The position numbers were made by a program, and so were the translations under genes. A DNA stretch of 64,000 bases from Branchiostoma lanceolatum (Eukaryota; Chordata; Leptocardii; Amphioxiformes; Branchiostomatidae). The stretch spans positions 8,828,383-8,892,382 of the forward strand of contig NC_089732.1 in assembly GCF_035083965.1 (NCBI RefSeq), in the 5' to 3' direction. Below the pieces are notes generated by a model that was not told the origin of the DNA, did no database searches, and was given only the letters and a program-made list of their open reading frames with translations. Of this stretch, positions 25,429-38,340 are shown one piece after another; position 1 is the stretch's first letter; every line of letters begins with the position of its first letter.

Positions 25429-27452
25429 GCTATGATAAAACAGATGTGATGTAAAATTTGACGTCGGAGTGAAGAAAGTGGTGAAAGTTGCCGGTTCTGT
25501 GACATGTCCCACTACAGGTATCACACAGGGAGAACTAATGACACCTGATGAGATAATTACACATATTTTTTATTGTTCTTGAACCATGTATGGTGGGAAA
25601 GAAAGCCTGTATTTAGGAACACCAGGTAGTAATTCTTGATTTCGTTTTCCATACCTAGATACAGAAAACAAGGCATTGCCTTCCGATCAATGAATGTTCC
25701 TACAGGCAGGATCACTTATTAAGTTTATGCGATTTATGTGGTTTGTGTGGTTTAAACAAGGAAAGTCAATAACAGTGTTTGAACTACCCAGGCAAAGGAG
25801 TATTGAAGCAAATCTATCTTTACAACAGGATAAGATACGCAGATTACTTCAGTGCGTTACTACTAGTAGTAGTTTTCTCTATACAAGAACGCTGTTGTAG
25901 TTAACTATGTTTGAATCACATTGATTCATTGTACTAATTTGGTAACTCAGATGGTCCAAATAAAATACATAGACATTGAAATATGTCACTACGTGTAAAA
26001 ATGGAACCGTAGAAAAGTATAAAGCGTGGATTACGTGCGAGTAATTCAGTAGCGGGAAGCTGAGAAAACCGAACCACACACAGCGTCAAACGGCGGGAAA
26101 ACTCACCTGGGCAGGTGAAACAATGGACACGTCATTACCGGTATGCCTTTGTCTTTGGTACCGCCAAAACGACCACCGCTACATCAAGGGCTTTGGACTG
26201 CTAGGTGCGAAAAATGTGATAAAAAACACGAAAATCTCAATAAAACTTCCTGGAGAGAAGCTGAAAATGAGGCGATAAATGCCGAGATATAATGACGTAA
26301 TGATGACGACATCTGTGTGAAACTGTGGGGAGCCATTTTGAAAGTAACGACCGAAACAAAGGAGCGTGGAAAACTTCCGCCGCTGCTGTGACACGGTTTA
26401 AGAATGCTAAACCAACATGTGGTGTGCGTAGATTTTTGATGCCTGTTTGTGATTTTTTTTGGGAACCAAACACTAGCCCGTAGACTAGAGTCATTTATCG
26501 ACAGAAATTTTTTCATTTGAATTGAATGGATCTCGTGAAAAAGTTATTTTTAGTGTTGTACAAACCGAAAAAATAGTGCGCTCTAAACCTTGAAACGTAT
26601 GTATGAATAATAACGTAAAAGCCAGCGAGGCAGAAACTTTACTGTTGGGTAGGATGATAAGTGGGTCTGTTAGATTTTACGAGTGAGATTGTGAAGTTTG
26701 CCCATTCGGCGTATAAATGCGCGTGACCTTTGCAGCATGACCCCATATCAAAGTGGCCGTCAAAATGTAAAAAAGCACAACTTTTTTTTCAGTTATTTTG
26801 TATATTGTAACCTCAACTTAAACATATTCGTTTGTCATGTTTCTTAAATGCACCCTACTATATTTTAATCGGCGTCGATGTCAGTCAGTGGTCCCTATAG
26901 AAGTCCCCATAGGCCGAAACTGTGTTCTGCCACCTTATACTATTTGCATCATGAGGGGAGGGGCATTTTGTAAAGCAATCAAGAACCTACAATTAAAATC
27001 TCAAATAAGGTGATAACTATGGGTATCAATGACCATCTGCACGGGTACTATGTGTGGTTTAAGCTGTCATTTGATATGTGGAAAACTTCCCCAATGTACA
27101 ATACCAGACTCTGGTAGAGTGTCTTAGGCTTTGCATACTCGGGCATTGTACCACCTACTAGTACCCATTCTGAAGATAGCTTCCTGTTTCATTTCTTTAC
27201 TGTTAAGAAATTCCGCTTAAGTTGTACTAGGTATACTCTGAATATGGGGAATTGGGGGAATTTTGTAACGTCGCATGTGCTCAATTTACAATATGTCGGG
27301 CATATGTACTGCTTTCAGATTACTTTCATAGCAGTGATATTAATTCCTTTGTGCTCCATGTACCCTGTATTTGACAGCTTATCCAGAGGAATGCTACAAT
27401 ATCTAAATCGTGACTAGAAATCAAACAGAGAACGCAAGTGTAGGTCTTCACG

Positions 27453-27458
27453 TTTATT
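27453..27458 (-). promoter_or_regulatory. Polyadenylation signal AATAAA
   Basis: Minus-strand AATAAA about 165 bases past the stop of the zinc-finger gene at 27621-28532. The 3' flanks of the two mirror copies are not alike, so this signal was acquired separately. Confidence 0.45.
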
Positions 27459-27620
27459 CTCAAAATAAACAAAAGTGCACATGAAACACACATGTTTTGT
27501 ACAAGACAGTGAAACAAACAGGTCTGTCGCATTCAAAATGCTGCCATACAGTGACGATAATCTATATAAAATATACATCATACACAACTGGGTATGCACT
27601 GTAGTCTTTAGTCTGAGTCT

Positions 27621-28532
27621 TTACTGAGAGCATGACAAGAGTTCTCTCCTGGTCCTCATGACGGCCACCTGTCGGACGTACCCGGACATCACCTGCCGAC
27701 ACTCCCGCTCGAACCCTGACAATGTGCCGCTCCCGTCGCCCCGCCGCATGTAGCTGTCCAGCACGGAGGTGTACAGCTTGGCATCCACGATCTTCAGCTC
27801 TGCGATGGCGGCGTAGTTTCTGACGGTCAGCTTGCCGAAAGGTTCATGCATACAGGCCTCGGAGACGGACAGAGACCGGTCCGCTCTCAGACGTCTCAGG
27901 ATCCGGCCGTACGAGTCGTGGATGGGTCGCAGGTCGGCGGCCAGGGAGAAGCGGCCTGAGCGGTCTGGACTGGGGCGGCTCACCTTGGCGACGGGCTCGG
28001 CGGCGATGTCGTCACTGCAGCGCTTTCTCTTCGTGCTGGTCACGGAACTGTCAGGGCTCGGCGGGCACGGTGACACCGGGGACTCGGGCGGTGACAGGGC
28101 GGGAGAAGGTGACAGTCGCCCCGAGGTTGTCGGAGACATGCTGGAGGTGACCTCGTCGGGGCGGGTGGAGACGGGGGTGGACGGGCGACTGTTGTCGGGA
28201 GAAGCCGCCATGACGAGACCGACGACCTTCTGGTAGCGGTGCAGCATCAGCATGGAGATGTACAGGACGACTCCCAGGCGGCGGTGGCTGTGCATGGCGG
28301 GGCTGGAGGTCGGGTGGGACCGCTTGTCGCAGTTGTCACACAGCGGCACCACTCTGTCTTGGTTGTAGGACACACAGACCGGGTCCAGACAGACCCAGGC
28401 CGCCGGCTGCTCGCACCGACCACAGCGGAACGACCGCGCCTTGGTGTCGAAGTCGTTGGCTCTCTTCAGGACCCACTCGGCACGAGACCCGGCGTAGCCT
28501 GCGGGGCGGGGACTGTCGGCTGCTCTCTCCAT
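27621..28532 (-). CDS. Intronless B-box-like zinc-finger protein, family member 3 (303 aa)
   Basis: Mirror copy of the gene at 19011-19922, ATG at 28532. All zinc ligands (C37, C40, C48, C53, C65, C68, H73, H81/H83) and the C-terminal domain are kept. About 15 substitutions separate the two, several clustered in the Ser/Pro linker (CPPSPDSSVTSTKRKR against CPSTPDSSVGRTKRKR). Similarity continues through the 5' flank to about 28832, including the TATA-like element (28642-28635) and the ACCGGT site (28747-28752), so the promoter was duplicated with the gene. The C-terminal 95 residues are also almost identical to the gene at 48043-48960, unlike the N-terminal part. Intact open frame; no sign of decay. 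Confidence 0.85.
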   Translation of the reverse strand: MERAADSPRPAGYAGSRAEWVLKRANDFDTKARSFRCGRCEQPAAWVCLDPVCVSYNQDRVVPLCDNCDKRSHPTSSPAMHSHRRLGVVLYISMLMLHRYQKVVGLVMAASPDNSRPSTPVSTRPDEVTSSMSPTTSGRLSPSPALSPPESPVSPCPPSPDSSVTSTKRKRCSDDIAAEPVAKVSRPSPDRSGRFSLAADLRPIHDSYGRILRRLRADRSLSVSEACMHEPFGKLTVRNYAAIAELKIVDAKLYTSVLDSYMRRGDGSGTLSGFERECRQVMSGYVRQVAVMRTRRELLSCSQ

Positions 28533-28832
28533 GTCGTCACGAACAAAGACGTGTGGAACTCAAGTCGGGAAGAAGTCGGCACGCTCTCGGTGGAAGTCTG
28601 GAGAAGAGTGACTGCGGACAGAAGACGTGGGGCGTTTTTATGGGCAATTTTCCCGACAAAAGTGATTGAATAACAAAGGCGGTGAGTATCGGCGCCACGT
28701 GCGGCAGATGTTCCCGAGGAGCGCCCCGAGAGATACCGGCGGTCCGACCGGTTCGACAAGTCGCCTTTTGCCGACGGCGTGTCCTTAGTAAAACAGAACC
28801 AAACATCACAACAGGCCAAATCCTTTGTTCTT

Positions 28833-31800
28833 ATATCAAACGTTTGGTCGGTCTCTTTTGGCGTTCAAACTTAATGTTGTATCAACACTTAAAGACCATA
28901 AATACAAGCCGCTTGCGGCGCAAGGTTCTAAAGTTACTCAGACAAATCAAGCTACTTTAAGGCGACATAACGCCGGATTGAATATTTTGTTATTCATCTC
29001 CAGAACAAAGGAACTTCTGCACACCGTTATCTCCCACAGATAGTCACACAATAGCCTGGCTTGATACACGAAAGTTTCAACTGTCGACTTGGTCTGCGAA
29101 ATTTTCGACTGTTAAAACATTTTTCTCAGAAAAAAACATGCTTTTAAATCTCATGAAGAGATGTTCACTGTTCACACGTGGCGAATGCCTTAAGATAAAC
29201 ATTGCTAAGTGTCAGACAGTTTTATTGTTTCATTGCCCCCTCGAGATTTTATAATTGTTTTGAAGTGTGCCTAGAGTAAAGATTGTGTAGATATTCGTCT
29301 CGTGTGTACCAATGCATGTGGTCAATGACTTTTAATGTACATCTGTAATTGTCAGACAGTTTATCGTGTTACTGCCCCCTCGAGATTTTATAATTGTGAC
29401 GAAGCGTGCCTAGAGTAAAGATTGTGTAGATATTTGTCTCGTGCCGGACCATTCAAAACACTTATTTTCCAATCAATGGAATTTACATGTTTCTATGTTT
29501 CTGTTCGAGAATATACTTATCTACACTGATCTCCAAGGCCTTTTCTTTACCCCGGGTGCATGACGTACAAAATGAACTGGTGGACGTACCAACTGATAAG
29601 TATATAGTACCAGCTCAATTGCTGCTCAAAACAAGAACAATAGTCATGCCTTTTAGTACCAGAGTTACCAACCAAGTATACTAGTAATGTGTTTCGTTTC
29701 GTTTCGTTAGACAGAAGTTGACGAAGCCTACACAATGGTTTTAATCGTAGACGTTTCAGCGTTTCTGCGAAGACACAGAAATAAAAGATAGGTGATCAAG
29801 ATCCAAAAGCTGTCGACGAGCTTGGACGGTATTTGATGATCGTCAGAAGGTCGCCGAATTTAAGAAATCACCAGAGACCCGAGCTTATTTTTCCCCTGAA
29901 AATCGACCCCATAACATTGTACAGGGTTTAGAGACCTGCAAACATTTGTCGCTTTCTACAATGTCACTGTAAGCTCACAGACTCGTCCGCCGATAGATTT
30001 TCATGCCGGTGTGACATGGGCTTAAAGTTAAACGGCTGTGAAATCGTCTTTTCACTTTGCAGGCCCCGAGGCCAGCGTCAGCTAGAGATGTCCCGATATG
30101 GCGTCTGCAAGCCTCCAGTCGTCTGATCAGTGTTTTGGTCCCATAAACGAAAAAATCTCTTAACCCACATTTTTAGACAACAAATATCCTGTAGTTTGTA
30201 ATTGATGTATCTTGGATTCTTTCCTTTGTGTACAGTTTGTCTATCAGTCGTAAAAGATAGTCGACCGATCCAGATTGCGTTTGTCGGTAAACCGCCGGGA
30301 GGCCGGAAACCATCACAAAGGGCGTCACGGCAGAACCAGGTGTGCACGCGCAGGTGCTTTCTGAACGGACCTTTGTTCTACCTGCTGCTGCATTTGCGCT
30401 GCACCTGTCGCAGTTCTGGCTTTTCCCAGTTGTCTCCATGTGGAATTCAGAGAATGCGCTTTGTGTGCGATATTCCCACGAGTTTCATAATTGTCATTTG
30501 CTAAACAAAAACATAGTTTGAGAGTTCCGTTGACAAAAGTAAGATGCATATGGTTAAGTTACACCTCTAAAACTTAAATGAGGGTTCCTTGCTAACACAC
30601 ATACGGGGAAGAATTCACCAATTACAGCACTTTCAATAATGTAGGTTAGCTGCTAGGGGACCAAAACTTATACCACTTCTGCTCGGCCCCACTGAAAAAG
30701 CTATCTGCATCCAACAAGAAATACCATTACAAGACCAAACTGAGGTTGACAGCTCTTGAGAAAGACAAAGTTGAAACCGGTCGAATTCCGTCTCAGCGCT
30801 GTCATTGGCCCTGTACGAGTTTGACAGCTCAGTCGCGCCCTCGTGCGATATTTATACGAACTGCACAACAAATCTGCGAACAAGCTTTGTTGTCTTATCA
30901 GTATTCTATGGTAGTAAATAGATTGTGTTTGTCTCTTAAAGCGTCTCATATATGATTGCGGGTATTCCAATATCAGGGTGTACCAGTTAAATATCAACAG
31001 AATATTATGAATACAATTTAAACATGCTATAACGATGCAGCACGCTATTGGCGCACCCTGATCTTAGAATAGCTCACAGTAAGCATAACTTACCGTCTTG
31101 GTTTGCCATGGCAACAAAATTTAAAAAAATCTGCCCCTCCCCAATCATGGATCTTGGCATGAACGATAGGTGTTTTGGCAGATCGCTGTGTACCCAGTTC
31201 TTGAAAGACGCCAGGTTTTGCGATTTGTGTGGCGTCTCAAGGCCCCTGCCATGTGTGCCAGGGACTTACCAGCCTATCGTGAAACATCAGAACACTTCAC
31301 AGCGTGACATTTAGGTCTCAGATTCGCCCGTATAAACCTCGCTACCCCGCCATTTTAGTTCTTCTTTCGCTCGAAAAAGTAGCAAATAATTCGGGTTCGG
31401 TTATTCAAGGAGTTGAGCGTCAACGTGTAACATGTCTATAACAGTACGGGTACTTAAAATGTACATTACGTCTTTTTCACCGATAAGAACTACAATATCC
31501 CCAATACAAATTAGGAAAAGGCAATGTCTTTACAAACTCTCACTAGATAGCAGCTGCAGAGGAGTTTTGACCGCATGCCATTTATTTCAAGCTACTAAAA
31601 TCTCTTCTGTGAAAACGGCAAAACTGAATCGATAAAACATACTAAGGGTAATGTCCTTGAACATACGATAAGTATGTACACTCAGAATGTCCTCATTGCA
31701 GGTGCTTTCACTGTTAAAGTAATTTCTCCTTCCATCAGTCGCTGTCTTTCATCTTCAATCAAAGTGTCTTTCTACCTCGCAGAGAAATACTCATTGAACC

Positions 31801-33588
31801 CAATAACATGTGTTACCATCCGTCCCAAATCTACACAAAACATAGTAAGCCGGCTCACATGCTATCGCCTGAAACGTTCTGAGAGATTATGAATGAAAGC
31901 CGATTAATTCAGTTGATCCCTCAATCCAGAAGGGACATTAATCCCACACAGAGGCAGCCTCAGATGGCTTATTATGTTGCACACACGGAGGTGTCACAGG
32001 AGTCAATTAGACTTATGGGAGAGCTAATTGCTGTTTTGATGAGAAGGAACACTCAAAGGAAACTGAAGATTGCGGAATGGACGAAAATAGAAAACTCATT
32101 AGCATTGGCGACAGGTCTGAATTCTAACGCTTGGGTGATTCAGGTAAAGACTCACCCTTCGGCGTAACACACCGGCTTGTCGTGGTGTTACTTTACTTTT
32201 CCCGTCTAAACATTTAAAATCTATAGTACAAATGTTGAGACTAAGAACGCCATCGGCTAGAAACCCTATTAAACAGTACTATGATTGATGCCTAACAGCG
32301 GGAATGGGGGAGGGGGGAACCATACGCGTTATTCAGCTCTCAATAGAAATGCATCTTTGTTTTTGTCAAAGCAATGTATTTTTCAAACATCAAATTTCAC
32401 AGTACTGTACATGCAGAACTGTTGGCGGTGGTTTTATGGTCGTGTTTTTCGCTGTGAACTCGTCAGCGCGAACTTTAAACTACCGCGAATTTTTTTGCTC
32501 AACTACCACCACGTTGTACAGAATTATGAGGCACCTATTATTTTCAGCTATTTTCAAGTTTTCTGTAAAGTCACCAGTGCTTCCGATTTGTGACATTTAC
32601 AGTATCAAGTACACAACCTACCTATATCTGTTTGAAAATTAATGAACAGGTAAGAGGCTGGTAATCTGCTGTTTGAGTCCTGCTATTTCCTGCTCCAAAC
32701 AGATGTTCTTGGCAGATAGGATTGATTATTCACTGCCTGTTCGCAATCTCTAACAGAGGTCAGATTAACTCAAAGGTCGAAGCGCCCTTTCGTACAGGAA
32801 AGACGACAACAAAAACTGCAGCCAGAAGGAAGTTTACATCGTGCAGAAGTTAACTAGATTGTGATAATGAAAACACCATATTGCGCAACAATCGTTTGAG
32901 ATACAACGTATTGCAGATTGTTTTACTTAACAATTCTCTGGGGAACTGCTCTACTCTACAAGAGACGGCGTAGTCTGGAATGGGACTGTATGCTTACCTA
33001 ATTTATCATGTACTATATTACTATGCAGGGATTATCATATGTCATTATATACTGTAGTTATACTTGGTCCTTTTATACGTTGAAGGAAGTTCTGGTACAG
33101 AAGGTGACAAACAGGTGTGATGTACATGTATTATGTATACCATGATATCATTTTATATTACAAAGATGACAACACACAGCAATGTCAAATGTATACGCTC
33201 GTATACAGCACACTATTAGTAACAACACTACACATATGCAAAGTCAGGTTATCATATCAACGAACGAGCTGCTAACTTTACATCTACAATGAGCGCCTTC
33301 TGACCAACCCAAGGAATTGTTCAGTAAACCGGGAAATATGTCACCTTGAATCTTTGCTTCCTAGCATCATCATTTTAGTATGCAGCTACATAAACAACAA
33401 AGCAACAAATACACCGACCAAATTCAATAATCTAAGCAGCATATAGAACGAAATGTATATAGACACTCAATAAACCTGATTATAAACCCTATGAGGAACG
33501 CTGAAGATATGCCACACACTCCTGACAATCATGAGTTCCTTAGCGCTAGCTTTTGATATATCTACAACCAAACAGTTGACTGAAACAT
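28833..33588. other. Gene-poor region between the inverted duplications
   Basis: No exon supported. It contains the duplicated 100-base unit at 29211-29450. Frames at 30202-30504, 31048-31314 and 31889-32167 lack domains or splice support. 31889-32167 starts with a true ATG and has a helical-looking sequence (LMGELIAVLMRRNTQRKL) but cannot be assigned. Confidence 0.4.
29211..29450. repeat. Two direct copies of a roughly 100-base unit
   Basis: GTCAGACAGT at 29211 and 29351 each begins a unit containing GCCCCCTCGAGATTTTATAA, then GTGCCTAGAGTAAAGATTG and TGTAGATATTYGTCTCGTG. Offset is 140 bases. Confidence 0.75.
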
Positions 33589-36500
33589 TTACAGTGATCG
33601 TCTCCGGACCAGCCCGAAGAAACCCTCTCGAAGCTGAGGGTTTCTATAGGCGTAGATGATCGGGTTGGAGAAGGTGGACAGCAGAGAAAACAGCACGGCG
33701 AACCGCTGCCATCTCCCGTCGGTAGCGGTGGAGACCTCGTCCCCCAGCGCGTTGCTGCGAATGAGGACGGCGAAGTACGGTGTCCAGGAAACCACGTAGG
33801 CCACCACGATGAGGAGAACCATGGTGGCCGTCCTCATCCGGGCTCTGAACTCCGGGGAGATCGTGTGCTGTGCGACAGCCCAACGCAAAGGTGCCGGTTG
33901 TGGTTGGGGCTGTCCAGCAGATTCCTGAAAGCACATGTGTTGTATTCATTAACAATCGAATGTTGTTCAAATTCTACATAACAAGACTATTGTTAATGTA
34001 TTGACATGGTCTATATTATTTCGTATTGGCCAGAAAAATTAATTATGATGAACCATACGTCTGAGCATGAATTGTCAGAAAGAAAATGTAGATAGTTGAC
34101 TGTGACTTTCATTTTTGTGGACATCGCCATGAATTAACGCATTGTGTTGAGAGTATTAAAAAAGGAACAAAACAAAGCTACAGTATTCTAAAGACCTGAT
34201 TTTTGTCATAAATGTTGCTCTGCCATATCTGAAAAAGAGATCTTACCATAGAGATCTGATCTTGTCTGTCTTGGTCATCATTGAGGGTGACATCTTGTGA
34301 GACAACTTCCGACAGGGAGATGGCCGGAACACATGGCTGGTGTTTCGTCAAAGTGTTCTCCTCAGGTGAGAAGGGGGAGACGAAAGACTCGTCATGGGCA
34401 CCGCCTTCCTCTGACATCGTCGTCGGGCTGTGTTGAGCCTCGGGGCCGGGCAGACTGATCGGCTGGGCCGCGATCGTCTCGCCGTACTCGAGCTCCGACC
34501 GCGTCTCGGGGTTGATTCTGCTCTGCTGACGGCGTTTCAACTCACGCCAGATCCTTGAAATACCAAATGTCCCAAAATGAGATCTATACAATACTGTGCC
34601 CTGGCCTTGTAATGCTGAGGTCCCAATTGCGCCGGTGTCCGACGGGGGTGTAGTCCCGCCCGGGCCCCGAAGCCACAAATTTGGGAGGTTGGGTGGGTGG
34701 GGGTGAGGGGGGTAGTGTTACATCCCGGTGCTCACACGATTAGCTCACGGCGTCTATTTGTTACCATGTCCCGTGTTGATTTTAAGTCCAAGTTAAAAGG
34801 ATTCGGGGTCCCGACCGGCCCCCAAATAGCCCGGAAGCCGCAGGGTGTCTCACGAGGCCACGCCATAAGATACTAGTAGATGATTCATAAAAAATTTCAT
34901 GACACTCATTGTTAACATTCAGCGTGGACTAGGGCATGGAAGGACTCTATTGTGTTGAATCGTAAGTATAGTTGTCAATGAGCTATCTTTAAATTAACAA
35001 CTTACTTGCAATAGCAAAACAGCATGATGATCACGGTAAGTGCGATGCAGATGTTGATCATGGCCTGTCTGCTCTTCCGAGCTGGTCCCAGATATCTGAA
35101 AGATGCAAAAGTAGTGCGTATACATTTTGACAAAAAATTGCATATCTAAACAAGAAATCGAACATCTCATACCCCTGTGAAATTTTTTGAGTTTGGATTT
35201 GTATTTTGTGCTGAATTTGTGAATGTATTTTATTATCAATTGTGAATTTCTCACTGATTCTTTCTATGCATTTTCACATAAGGCAACAGAAGAACAGTGG
35301 AACAGGGAGCCGAAGACAGGAAATGGAATTACCTTTCAAAACACATTCTGGGACCTTTCAGGGACCTTTGACCCAACTTCCTGTCAGTCCCCCCAGCGTG
35401 CCTAGCAAATTTGGACCCGGGGCCAAGCCAAACGTAAACACCACTCAACTGTTCTTACATGAATTTCATTTTTAAATTTTCATAGTATGATATAATACTA
35501 TCTGTACACATGCCAGGCAACCTTTAGGTTAAAACATTGCCGCAAGATGTATGTTCACGCCATGTGTGACTTGAGATAGCACATCAAAGCAAAAATTATA
35601 ATGTTACACGACATACATACTTGCAGAGGAAGAGAGGTGGGTTAAAGTAGTTGTTCCATCCCTCAAAAAGAGGATGCACCATCGTTATCATGGCGATGAG
35701 GAACGTCAGACCAATCAGGAGAGCGGTACGCGTTGACGTCATGGTATTGCTGTACTTCAAAGGATCACAGATATACCTAGAAGAAGCCATTTGTTGTTTG
35801 AACATGAAAATTATGCGATGCATTGGAATTACATAGAATCACATATTGAACAGCTTAAACAGACTAAAATTCACAATAGACCGATCCTGTCGAACACCAT
35901 ATCGAACGAATAGAAGACCCATAGAACCCCCTGTTCTATTTAGCCCACCTCCGTCAAAAACAGCGTTGGCGGGGCAGAAATGGCACGTGTAAGGCAGGGT
36001 ACGTATATCTGGGACAGGTTTTCCACTGTATTGGTTGAATGCATGCTCAGAACAAAAACGACTTTAAAAAGAAAATAGATCGGGCACTCAAGGAGAGGAA
36101 GCTTGTACCACATGCTGACTACTACAAAGTCCGCTAGCGCAGAGTTTTGTATCTTCAGTTACTGGTGTGTGGAACTGGTTAACTGTTTACTTGAAAGTGA
36201 ACAGGGGGTTAACTGTTTACTTGAAAGATGAAGGATGCATTTTAATTCTTAGTTACTAAATAACATGCAGCTGTTATGCATGCAGTCAATACAGTGGGAA
36301 CCCTGTCACAGATATATGAACCCTGTTTTACACGTGCATCGCCTGCTTGTCAGAAACTGGGCGCTGATGCCCACCGACAAGGGAAAGCTATGCGGCGCAT
36401 ACCGCTTTAACATTGACCGAAAACATTACGCTCTCACCGCAACTACACCTACCCCCTCCTTAAACAACTCTACCCGGTGGATACAGCCTTCAACAAAGAA

Positions 36501-38340
36501 GACATAGCATTCTTATTTGGCCCGCTCTGAAAGGGTTTCAGTGCCACCAAAGCTAAACCGAAGTCAGTGGCATTATTTTCAACCTAGCCGCGGCGGCCAT
36601 GTTTGGTCCGTCAAACCCTGTTTTTGACGGAGGTGTTCGAAATCGAACAGGGGGGCGTGGCTTTGGGATCGGTCTATTCCGGTATTGGCAATAGAATGAG
36701 CGATGGCCCATCGTATGCATACCTATATACTAACAATACATGCACAAATGCACTATGTATGAATACATGCTGTCATGCACATATTCTTCAACATAACCTT
36801 ATTACCCCTATAGCACTTAGCACTCAGTACCTCCTTTGCCTCTCCGTCTATCCTTTCATAACATTCATCCCAACTACACGGCAGAGTGTCGGTTTTGTCG
36901 ACCCCAATGATTCGAGCCTGTCACGTCATGTCATTACATGGAACATAATGCGCGAGCCAAGAATTTCAAAATTTGAACAAGAGTTCGGAGACCTTATACC
37001 TCTATGAAATATCTTATGCAAATGACTTATGCATCTACGCCATGCCAACATGTCCCTTTATGTCCCTTGAGTTAATGCTGACCACAAATGTGTGGAAACA
37101 CAGACAGATAGACGGACAGGCAGACGGAAGATACTAGTGAACAGACAAACAGGCAGACACACCCAAAACAATACCTTTATCTTCACAGAGGTAAAAAGGC
37201 AAAACAAAATATATGAAGAAATATTCGTCCAAGCCTCCCCTACACGATTTGCGTCAAGGCTGTTATCAACAGGCACATCAACCGCACTGTGAGTGGAATC
37301 TTAGAATGTAGCAAAGGTTTGTCTTACACCTCGTACAAGGAAATAATCAAAAGACTCACTGATACAATACATATGCTGTTTACGTCCGTAAATATATACT
37401 AAACTCTAACGTCCGTATGCATGTAATATTTTATGAGAGTATTATATGAAAGTCAACCAAAGTTTGGGATGCTGAATTAATATGACGACGCTACAAAAAG
37501 GAGTTGCCATTTGCATGTAGAAGAGAGTAAGATACAAAAACGTGTCTGAAATATTGTCTATCGGATTGAATAGAATATGTCGATTAAACGGTATTTTTCT
37601 TAAGTGTTAGGACAAGACATTTAGGATGTATCTTAGTATTCTCCACTCACTAACATAATGCTAGAAAATTCACTATGTCACTTTTGAACACATTGTATTT
37701 CGTAAAATTTTGCTTTCTCCCAAGAAATGTACCAAAATCTCTACTCAACCAGTCCACTCGCCATTCTTACTCAGATTACACATAAGTGCGTGCGGCCGTA
37801 ATCCCTTGTTTTCAAGTAGCAGATTAGCGACGGTATTCCTTAGTACAATGTATGTATTTGGAAGATATTTACCTTATATCATTGCTATTGTACGTATTTT
37901 TCTAACAATGAAATACAAAATGCACTTAAGATGGGCAAAACTACGTACCAGTATCTATCGATGGAAATCGGTGCAATGATGTTCACAGAAAATTGTGCCA
38001 TGGTCATGTACACGGTGTCAATGATGACAAAGATGCCGTCACACGCCAAGGGTTTCCCGTGAAGAAGAAAGATCATAGACGGTGGGACTTTGGTGACCAG
38101 TTGGAGGATATCGGCGACTGCCAGCGCGCACAGCAGGGCGTTCCCGGGCGTCCTCAGCTCCTGTACGCACGAGACCGTGATCAGAAGCGCCATGTTCCCG
38201 CAGACCCCCAGAACTGTACAGGCTGTCAGCCAGACCATCTGCAGTTCGCGGTAGGGCGGGTCGGCGTGGTAGAACGGCTCCCAGTCAAAGGCGGTGGAGT
38301 TAGCGAGGTCGAACGAACCGTTACTGCTGTTTGCTGCCAT
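33589..38340 (-). CDS. Class A (rhodopsin-like) GPCR, left member of divergent pair (426 aa)
   Basis: Five exons with GT/AG borders: 38340-37949, 35776-35621, 35095-35006, 34553-34247, 33924-33589 (392, 156, 90, 307 and 336 bases, 427 codons with stop). Start is the ATG of MAANSSNGSF; N-glycosylation sites lie in the N terminus. Exon 1 carries TM1 (GN), TM2 (LAVAD) and TM3 ending in DRYW, with the first intron directly after DRY. Exon 2 is TM4 and the extracellular loop 2 Cys (LCK); exon 3 is TM5; exon 4 is a hydrophilic third cytoplasmic loop; exon 5 is TM6 (VVSWTPYF) and TM7 (NPIIYAYRNP) with helix 8. The usual TM3 aspartate of amine receptors appears to be Tyr by position, so a monoamine ligand is unlikely. 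Plasma-membrane receptor; ligand and G protein unknown. A transposon remnant sits in intron 1. Confidence 0.9.
35875..36678. mobile_element. Non-autonomous DNA transposon (MITE-like) in GPCR intron 1
   Basis: Terminal inverted repeats: AATAGACCGATCC at 35875-35887 and GGATCGGTCTATT at 36666-36678. Inner inverted blocks CCCCCTGTTC and CACCTCCGTCAAAAACAG match CTGTTTTTGACGGAGGTG near 36617-36634. About 800 bases, no transposase frame recognised. Confidence 0.65.

Larger units (their letters stand above)
18711..28832. repeat. Interrupted inverted duplication with a zinc-finger gene at each outer end
   Basis: Matching blocks in inverted order: 18711-19922 with 27621-28832; about 21200-21760 with 25930-26370; about 21900-22020 with 25620-25700; about 22540-22680 with 25460-25590; about 22740-23418 with 24679-25330. 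The unmatched centre is about 1260 bases (23419-24678). Sequence at 19930-21200 and 26380-27610 is not obviously shared, and 22030-22440 has no partner. The inner blocks (for example TGAAGCTAAAACGGAC at 24680-24695) and the gene blocks are very similar, while the middle blocks are more diverged. The two genes point towards each other. Confidence 0.85.

Noticed and set aside
27832..28673. Long plus-strand frames, with equivalents at 19307-19711, 11420-11833, 48425-48858 and 37993-38436
   Set aside because: Shadows of GC-rich coding exons on the other strand; they follow the real genes in every copy.
18711..28832. Assembly artefact joining two haplotypes in inverted order
   Set aside because: Arms differ by indels and about 5 percent at protein level in the genes, and several segments are unpaired; a real duplication is more likely, though long reads should confirm.
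31889..32167. Single-exon gene of 92 codons
   Set aside because: True ATG and helical-looking peptide, but no domain, promoter, polyadenylation signal or related copy to support it.
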